Shown here in pieces: positions 30,840-36,142 of a stretch of DNA of 36,142 nt; position 1 is the first letter of the stretch, and each line of letters starts with the position of its first letter. This DNA is from Candidatus Cacconaster equifaecalis (lineage in GTDB: Bacteria > Bacteroidota > Bacteroidia > Bacteroidales > UBA932), in NCBI GenBank assembly GCA_018064445.1, contig JAGHVE010000058.1, forward strand, positions 1-36,142, in the 5' to 3' direction. Both the position numbers and the translations under genes were made by a program. A model generated the notes under the pieces. The model did not search any database. It worked only from the letters and a program-made list of their open reading frames with translations, and was not told the origin of the DNA.

Positions 30840-32501
30840 TTAAAAACTTACACAGAGACCACCGCCGAAATTGCGTCCGGGTTCAACATACAAGGGAACG
30901 TACTGGTTCCTCTTGTTAAGAATGTTGCCTATCTTTCCATATACGGCAAGATTTCTGTTGATGATATAATTCAAGTTGAAATCCAGGTCCACGATTGCCG
31001 GGACCGAATAGTGTCCACCTGTCAAACATTTTCCGCTGACGTCGCTTCTGTAATTGAAATCAGCCTGAGCGATGATTCTTTCCCGGAAACTGTACCTGAG
31101 AAATGCGTTCGCTTCGCATTTGGGCAATTCTGTAACAATTTGTTCGTCAGAATCTTTATAGTTATTCAACTGTATCTTGCCGCCCAAACTGAAATCCTGG
31201 GTCTGGAGGAAAGCCTCGGCCCCGAAACCGAAATAATTCATATCACGGTACAGAGCCAATATATGGGGAACATCCGCATTCAGAGCTTCCGGTACGAACG
31301 CCAATTTGTCGTTGAATACCGTAAAAGAGCCGAAAATGTTCAAGGACAAACGACCGAATATATAACTTTCCAAAGCCAGTTTGGCATCAATCGGCCTGTT
31401 TCCGAATTTCAGGTCTGAATACGGAACAAGTACGGGGCACTCTTTCAGCAGTTTGGAATACTGGTTGATATCATTGCCTCCACCGATAAGTGCTCTTACC
31501 CAGAGCACCTTATGCATCAGGGTGAAACGAGCGTCGATATTGGGGCAGAAAGTGCTGTAAGTCTCGCTCTCCATCTCCGTATCCACCTCCTTGCCTTTAA
31601 GCGTATAGTTGTTCCCGAACTTGATTCCGAGCTTGGCATCGAGCCACTTGTTCCGCAACTGATACATAGGTGAGACCTCCACCACTCCGGTAGAGAAATC
31701 GTGCAGGACGGAATATTTGGCGAATTCCAGATTCATATCGATGTACACCCTGTGCTTGTCGAATGATGCGCCGACAAAACCGGCCGCCTTCAGATAATTC
31801 TCTCCCAATGAGTAAAGCGGTTCAATAGTACTCAGATCCTTCTGAGTCACCTTCCGCGAGGTATTCCGGTATGCGAGGGTAACGTCATAGTAGATGCTGT
31901 TCTCCTCGGAATTCGCAGAATTGAATTTAGCCGAAATATCAAACGCATTGTTGTTGTGAATATCAGAAGGGTAATCGAAGCGGTCGAATCCGTAGCTGGC
32001 ATCGAGGCTCATCTCTCCGGTTGCCCACGCATAGGTAAGATTGCCACCCACCTTGTTTTTCATCTTACCGGCATCGTATGTAATATCCTCATTGACCGCC
32101 TGCGGAAGCTTGCCCCAGAAAGAATCGTGCCTTCCATACAGAGTGAAATGGGCTCCTTTGTCAGTCCCCGACTGGAAATAGAGTTCAGCGGAAGGGATAA
32201 GAGGGAATTGCGTGCCGATTCTCGAATAGAACAAAGGGGGACGTTTGGTATCTTTGATGCCCAGACTGGTCGCTTCGAACGGATTGAACTCATAGAGCTC
32301 CGCATACCGCCTGTTGAATATGGAATAATCGAAATTGATGTCGAATCTGTGAAGCGAATCAGCCACGGTCACCGGAAGGTCCGGTTTTACTATGTCTCCG
32401 ATTGCCGCATCGTAACTGCGGTTGACCTCCACCGTCGGGTCAATCTGGGCAAACGATGAGAAGGACAGAAGTGAAGCCGCCAGCAATAATATTCTTTTCA
32501 T
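30840..32501 (-). CDS. TonB-receptor-like outer-membrane beta-barrel without a plug domain
   Basis: A 553-residue exported protein with the signal peptide MKRILLLAASLLSFSSFAQ. After a short linker containing the motif PDLPV, the sequence alternates aromatic and polar residues in strands, as in an outer-membrane barrel. It ends in NRNLAVYGKIGNILNKRNQYVP and a terminal strand GGGLCVSF, the ending typical of TonB-dependent receptors. At 553 residues it lacks the plug domain and TonB box of a real receptor. Such barrels occur next to large TPR proteins in Bacteroidetes, as here (2-base gap), and may work together in the envelope. The ligand and function are unknown. The operon continues into gyrB. 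Confidence 0.8.
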   Translation of the reverse strand: MKRILLLAASLLSFSSFAQIDPTVEVNRSYDAAIGDIVKPDLPVTVADSLHRFDINFDYSIFNRRYAELYEFNPFEATSLGIKDTKRPPLFYSRIGTQFPLIPSAELYFQSGTDKGAHFTLYGRHDSFWGKLPQAVNEDITYDAGKMKNKVGGNLTYAWATGEMSLDASYGFDRFDYPSDIHNNNAFDISAKFNSANSEENSIYYDVTLAYRNTSRKVTQKDLSTIEPLYSLGENYLKAAGFVGASFDKHRVYIDMNLEFAKYSVLHDFSTGVVEVSPMYQLRNKWLDAKLGIKFGNNYTLKGKEVDTEMESETYSTFCPNIDARFTLMHKVLWVRALIGGGNDINQYSKLLKECPVLVPYSDLKFGNRPIDAKLALESYIFGRLSLNIFGSFTVFNDKLAFVPEALNADVPHILALYRDMNYFGFGAEAFLQTQDFSLGGKIQLNNYKDSDEQIVTELPKCEANAFLRYSFRERIIAQADFNYRSDVSGKCLTGGHYSVPAIVDLDFNLNYIINRNLAVYGKIGNILNKRNQYVPLYVEPGRNFGGGLCVSF

Positions 32502-32503
32502 AG

Positions 32504-35500
32504 TTACCTGTTCATTTTGTTCAACAATTCGATACGGCTGTTGACCTGATCGAGGACGTCATCGTTTTCACGAGGAGAGTATTCCTGAAGTATGCTTTCA
32601 AACGTGGCTCTGGCCTGTGTGAAGTCATTGCGGTCCGCAAACGAATCTCCAAGGACAATGAAACTCTTGGCAAGCCAGTAGAGCTGCTTCGAACCTTTGT
32701 CGGCAAAGGCATATACCTTCAGTTCCACATCGGGGAAGTCACCCTTGTCGTATGCTTCGAGGATGAGGATATATGAACTTTCCCCACCATACTGGTCGCT
32801 GCAATCCTTTGCCAGATCCGTAAAGATGGCCCGTGCGAGATCGGTCTCCCCCATCATCCTGTATGATTTGGCCATCAGGAAATTGGCTTCCCTGCGCATA
32901 GAGTTCGCCAATCCGCTCGCCGCAACCAGTCTCTGGGCGTCCTTGACAGCACTGGAATAATGCTTCGTCTCATACAATGCCTTCGTCCGTCCGAGCAGAG
33001 ACTCGTTCCTGACTTCTTCATTTGAAGTCTTCTCAATCAGCTTGTCATAGGCTCTTGCCGCCTGGGAATAGTGCTGAAGGCCGGACTCAATCTTTGCATA
33101 GTTGGCGGTTGCCGGCTCCCATATTTCAGGGTCGGAGGAGGACATCACCTTGAGATAATAGTCGGCAGCAGATTCGGGACGGCCGAGATTCCGCAGACAT
33201 TCACCACAGTAGTACAGGGCTTTCTCCCTGTCGGCCCCTGCCGGATAACTGGCAACGAACTTCTTCAGGGACGGGAGAGCGGTGGCATAATTGCCGGAGA
33301 GGAATTTCTGCTCCACAGAACGGAAAATCATCGCCTCCTTTTCATCGGCACTCTTCAGGTGCGACAGTCCCATCATATCGATATAGGCAAGAAAGTCTTC
33401 CGGCCTGTTCAAGGTCTGATATACGCTTTCCAATCCGGATATGGCATCCTGAGCCTCCCTGGATTGGGGTCTCTCCGAAACAATCGTCTTATAGTATTCG
33501 ATGGCAGCATCATACTTGCGGTTGTTGGTACTGAGCATCGCGAGTTCCAACAGTGTCTTTTCATAGTATGAACTGTCATTGCAGGCGAGAAGTGTATAGA
33601 AACACTCTTCAGCCCTGCTGCCCTTTCCAGTCTGTACGTACGAACGGCCCAGTTCATACAGGGACTGCGGGTACAGTTTTGCGGTAGGATTGCTTCGCAC
33701 TATCTGGTTCAGCAGCGTTATCTTTCTGGACAAATCTCCGGTAAGGCCATACGCAACGGCCGCCTGATAGGCGGGATAGACATCTTCCGAGACGGGGTAT
33801 GAAGTATAAAGGTCCTCATACAGTACTGCAGCCTCACCATAATTCTTCTGCATAAAGCAGGCGTCGGCCAGCCTGCACTTGGCATCCCTGAGCATTGTCT
33901 TTCTCTTGTAGGGACCGTTCACATAATCGCTGAAGAGTTTCTGGGCCTCCTCGTATTCGCCCGTCTTGAGGCGGCAGTAGCCCTGGTTCAGAAGCGCGGA
34001 AGCATATTCCCCGCTTTGCTGGAACTCACCCGAAGCAAGAAGCCCGTTGTTCAGCTCTATTGCCTTTACATACTGTTCATTACGGTAATAGCACTCCGCC
34101 AGCCAGAATCTCGCGAGGTTCTGCAGGCTCGGGTTTCCGGCACCATTTTCTATAGAAATCTCGAGCATGGGAATTGCAGACCTGTATCCGCCGTTCCCAA
34201 TAAGCTGGACAGCCCGGAAGAAGGAAGCCTTCTGCAGATTGGAAAGGTCCGCTTCCGTCGGTCGCTTGATTTTGACGAGAATGTCGACGGCGGAACGGTA
34301 ATCCTTGGAAAGAAGAAACGAATCCGCCATATACCCGTTGATAATGTCCTCCTTCCCCTGATCGGGATACTTTTCCAGATATTCCGTAAACTGTGAGATA
34401 TCCGAGTTGATGTCGAAAGTCAGCTTCGCGTGATTGAAGCAGGCGTCCTCCTTTATCACAGGGTCGAAATCCTTTTCTCCAGCCAGTCTGAACTGTTCCA
34501 TCGCAGTGACCTTGTTCTTCATCTGAAGGTAGCAGTTGGCCATATGGTAATGGGCGCTCTGAGACAATTCATCGTCAGCTTCGAGCACCTTCGTGAATGA
34601 GGCTATCGCATCATCGTACGAATTGAGGTTGGAGGCCAGTATTCCGGAATAGTAATAATCTTTCCTCGACAGTTCCTTTCCGCTGCTCCTGTAGATGTCA
34701 AGGTACCTGCGCGCCTCCGTGTTGTCTCCATCCGCAAAACAGGCCTCGGAAATTATCCTCGCCATACTGATCTGCAGGTCCCTGTCAAGGTCATTCATCA
34801 GTTCCGTCCCGTATTTGCGGACATACTGGTAATCCTTCATCATGAACCGGGATTCAACCGCATAATATCTGGCAAGAAGAGAAAACCTCTGATCCTGGAA
34901 ACACTCTTCGAAAAGAGGTGCGGCCTTCTCGAAATCTTTCGTAAGATAATACGAATAGGCGAGATAGTAGGTGCTGGGGATGGAGAACTTGGAATACTGG
35001 TTGCTGCGTATCTTTTCAAAAGTGCGCTGAGCCGCCTCCCTGTTGCCGTCCCGCAGTTCGCAGTAGGCGTTGCGGAATTCAAAGTCGGTTTTCTGACTCT
35101 TGTCTATATGGGCGGGGTTGATTGTCCTGAACACTTCGAGGGCTGACTTGTAATCGCCCTTGTCGAAATATTTGGAGGCAAGGGCAAACTTCACCTTGTC
35201 CTGCTGAGGTGCGGCCGGATAGCTGGAGCAGTAGTTCGCCACCAATCCTTCCATATTGGGTTTGTCGGTCGCAATCGCGCACAGCGCCAGAAAAGCATCC
35301 ACTTCATACTTCTCCAGAGACTGGTTTTCCTGAAGTGACCGGCTCAACTCCCCGAATGCCTTTTCGGCAGCATAATACGAACCGTTGTAGTAAAGCTTGC
35401 GGGCGGACTCCATTCTGCTTGACAGCTGAGGATCCCTTTCCTGTGCCGCGAGCAGCGTGCAGAACAGCACAAGAGACAGGCTTACAACGGGTTTTATGAA

Positions 35501-35521
35501 TATGTACGGACGTAATTTCAT
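32504..35521 (-). CDS. Large exported tetratricopeptide repeat protein
   Basis: A 1005-residue protein with an N-terminal signal peptide (VVSLSLVLFCTLLAAQ). Nearly its whole length is an array of helical repeats with TPR signatures, such as YYNGSYYAAEKAFGEL, AKYLDKGDYKSALEVF-like units, YYLAYSYYLTKDFEKAAPLF, NQGYCRLKTGEYEEAQKLF, YKTIVSERPQSREAQDAI and ALYYCGECLRNLGRPESAADYY. I estimate about 20 or more repeats. TPR arrays mediate protein-protein contacts. Proteins like this are placed with outer-membrane barrels in Bacteroidetes and may scaffold an envelope complex. Some resemble gliding/type IX-associated TPR proteins, but nothing here proves that. It heads the operon with the barrel protein, gyrB and pgpH. 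The promoter at 35540-35570 lies directly upstream. Confidence 0.85.
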   Translation of the reverse strand: MKLRPYIFIKPVVSLSLVLFCTLLAAQERDPQLSSRMESARKLYYNGSYYAAEKAFGELSRSLQENQSLEKYEVDAFLALCAIATDKPNMEGLVANYCSSYPAAPQQDKVKFALASKYFDKGDYKSALEVFRTINPAHIDKSQKTDFEFRNAYCELRDGNREAAQRTFEKIRSNQYSKFSIPSTYYLAYSYYLTKDFEKAAPLFEECFQDQRFSLLARYYAVESRFMMKDYQYVRKYGTELMNDLDRDLQISMARIISEACFADGDNTEARRYLDIYRSSGKELSRKDYYYSGILASNLNSYDDAIASFTKVLEADDELSQSAHYHMANCYLQMKNKVTAMEQFRLAGEKDFDPVIKEDACFNHAKLTFDINSDISQFTEYLEKYPDQGKEDIINGYMADSFLLSKDYRSAVDILVKIKRPTEADLSNLQKASFFRAVQLIGNGGYRSAIPMLEISIENGAGNPSLQNLARFWLAECYYRNEQYVKAIELNNGLLASGEFQQSGEYASALLNQGYCRLKTGEYEEAQKLFSDYVNGPYKRKTMLRDAKCRLADACFMQKNYGEAAVLYEDLYTSYPVSEDVYPAYQAAVAYGLTGDLSRKITLLNQIVRSNPTAKLYPQSLYELGRSYVQTGKGSRAEECFYTLLACNDSSYYEKTLLELAMLSTNNRKYDAAIEYYKTIVSERPQSREAQDAISGLESVYQTLNRPEDFLAYIDMMGLSHLKSADEKEAMIFRSVEQKFLSGNYATALPSLKKFVASYPAGADREKALYYCGECLRNLGRPESAADYYLKVMSSSDPEIWEPATANYAKIESGLQHYSQAARAYDKLIEKTSNEEVRNESLLGRTKALYETKHYSSAVKDAQRLVAASGLANSMRREANFLMAKSYRMMGETDLARAIFTDLAKDCSDQYGGESSYILILEAYDKGDFPDVELKVYAFADKGSKQLYWLAKSFIVLGDSFADRNDFTQARATFESILQEYSPRENDDVLDQVNSRIELLNKMNR

Positions 35522-35539
35522 AAGTGGAATTTTAATTCG

Positions 35540-35570
35540 TAAAGTTAGCGATAAAATCGTAAATTTGCAA
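35540..35570 (-). promoter_or_regulatory. Promoter of the TPR-barrel-gyrB-pgpH operon
   Basis: On the minus strand, TTG (35570-35568), 20 bases, then TAACTTTA (35547-35540), one mismatch to TAnnTTTG. Initiation near 35536 leaves about 15 bases before ATG 35521. It overlaps the ftsE promoter element. Confidence 0.55.
35560..35567 (+). promoter_or_regulatory. -7 element of ftsE
   Basis: TAAATTTG fits TAnnTTTG exactly. Initiation near 35571 leaves about 16 bases before ATG 35587. An ATG at 35570, which opens a 13-codon frame overlapping ftsE, would sit at or before the transcript start and is probably not translated. Confidence 0.6.
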
Positions 35571-35586
35571 TGAAAAAACTTCTCAT

Positions 35587-36142
35587 ATGCATACGGAAGA
35601 GAGCCCCATAGTGGAATTCAGAAATGCCGACATATCGAACGGAGAGATAGTTATCGTCGAGGATGTCAACTTCACTATAGACCGCGGGGAGTTCGTGTAT
35701 CTCACCGGCAAGGTCGGCTGCGGAAAGACATCCATCATCAGGACTTTGACGGGCGAGAATCCACTCGCCGGAGGATATTGCCGCGTCGGGGATTTCGAAC
35801 TGTCATCTCTCAAAAGGAAGCAGATTCCCTATCTTAGACGCAGTATAGGAATCATATTCCAGGACTTCCAGCTTCTGATGGACCGCTCGATAGAGGACAA
35901 TCTGCGTTTTGTCCTGCGCTCCACCGGATGGAAGGACAGAGTCCTGATGGACGAACGGATAGAGAAGGTTCTCAGAATGGTCGGCCTCTCATCCAAAGGC
36001 CACCGGATGCCTCATCAACTGTCCGGAGGAGAGCAGCAGAGGGCTGTAATCGCCCGCTCCCTCCTCAACGGTCCGGAACTGATACTAGCCGATGAACCGA
36101 CAGGCAATCTTGACGAAGAGACGGCACACGAGATAATGTACC
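35587..36142 (+). CDS. ftsE: Cell-division ATP-binding protein FtsE (cut by the window end)
   Basis: The first 185 codons of an ABC ATPase; the frame runs open to the last base of the window, so the C-terminus is missing. The Walker A motif GKVGCGKTS follows the strand EFVYLT, and a Q-loop appears as [14 protein letters not shown], which is characteristic of FtsE. The ABC signature is LSGGEQQR, and Walker B is [12 protein letters not shown]. FtsE pairs with the membrane protein FtsX to regulate peptidoglycan hydrolysis at the division site; ftsX would be expected downstream, outside the window. Only the D-loop beginning (NLDEET) is visible past Walker B. The start at ATG 35587 fits the promoter at 35560. 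A related LolD-type or MacB-type ATPase is a less likely alternative. Confidence 0.88.
   Translation, partial: MHTEESPIVEFRNADISNGEIVIVEDVNFTIDRGEFVYLTGKVGCGKTSIIRTLTGENPLAGGYCRVGDFELSSLKRKQIPYLRRSIGIIFQDFQLLMDRSIEDNLRFVLRSTGWKDRVLMDERIEKVLRMVGLSSKGHRMPHQLSGGEQQRAVIARSLLNGPELILADEPTGNLDEETAHEIMY

Noticed and set aside
35570-35611. 13-codon frame [13 protein letters not shown] overlapping the ftsE start
   Set aside because: Its ATG lies at or before the predicted transcript start of ftsE, so it is probably not translated; it looks like a chance frame.

Overview
The window looks like chromosomal DNA of a gut-type Bacteroidales bacterium. The evidence is: (i) promoters of the Bacteroidetes type (TTG near -33 and TAnnTTTG at -7) sit in front of nearly every transcription unit, (ii) start codons mostly lack a Shine-Dalgarno sequence, (iii) the tRNA gene does not encode CCA, and (iv) the gene families are typical of the order (DUF3822 beside rsmD, DUF5683 and a LysM lytic transglycosylase behind parAB, paired DUF3857 proteins, GlnRS, a 7TM-HD phosphodiesterase). 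Placement near the uncultured Cryptobacteroides/UBA932-like or Rikenellaceae-like lineages is only a guess. No insertion sequence, prophage, CRISPR array or rRNA is visible.

Layout. 1-800: short accessory genes of unknown function on the plus strand, next to the 3' end of a tRNA-Asp gene (944-1018, minus) that has its own promoter and a textbook terminator. 1075-2752 (minus): a membrane-anchored hypothetical protein, a short DUF3822 protein and rsmD. 2881-8854 (plus): a DHH phosphoesterase, then two FKBP-type lipoproteins and two DUF3857 proteins, the first an intact transglutaminase and the second with its catalytic site lost. 8835-9955 (minus): hpt-adk. 10028-11581 (plus): an outer-membrane barrel with an N-terminal helix-hairpin-helix. 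11542-15734 (minus): parA-parB-DUF5683-mltD, a segregation and cell-wall operon. 15791-16732 (plus): a lipid kinase. 16733-18406 (minus): glnS. 18480-20320 (plus): miaA, a two-TM protein and smpB. 20334-25214 (minus): a tightly overlapping operon lysE, feoAB, FeoB-associated peptide, alpha/beta hydrolase lipoprotein and UDP-glucuronate epimerase. 25288-26889 (plus): lnt. 26828-35521 (minus): TPR protein, outer-membrane barrel, gyrB and pgpH. 35587-end (plus): ftsE, cut by the window edge.

The genome is very compact. Genes within operons overlap by 1-4 bases, five convergent pairs meet or overlap tail to tail with no terminator between them, and several divergent pairs have interlocked promoters. 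The most unusual observation is the FeoAB iron transporter (22267-24561). Its GTPase domain lacks the whole switch I/G2 segment and has Asp in place of the conserved potassium-binding Asn of the P-loop, while the transmembrane iron gate and the other G motifs look intact. A perfect 16-base palindrome lies at the point where the segment is missing.
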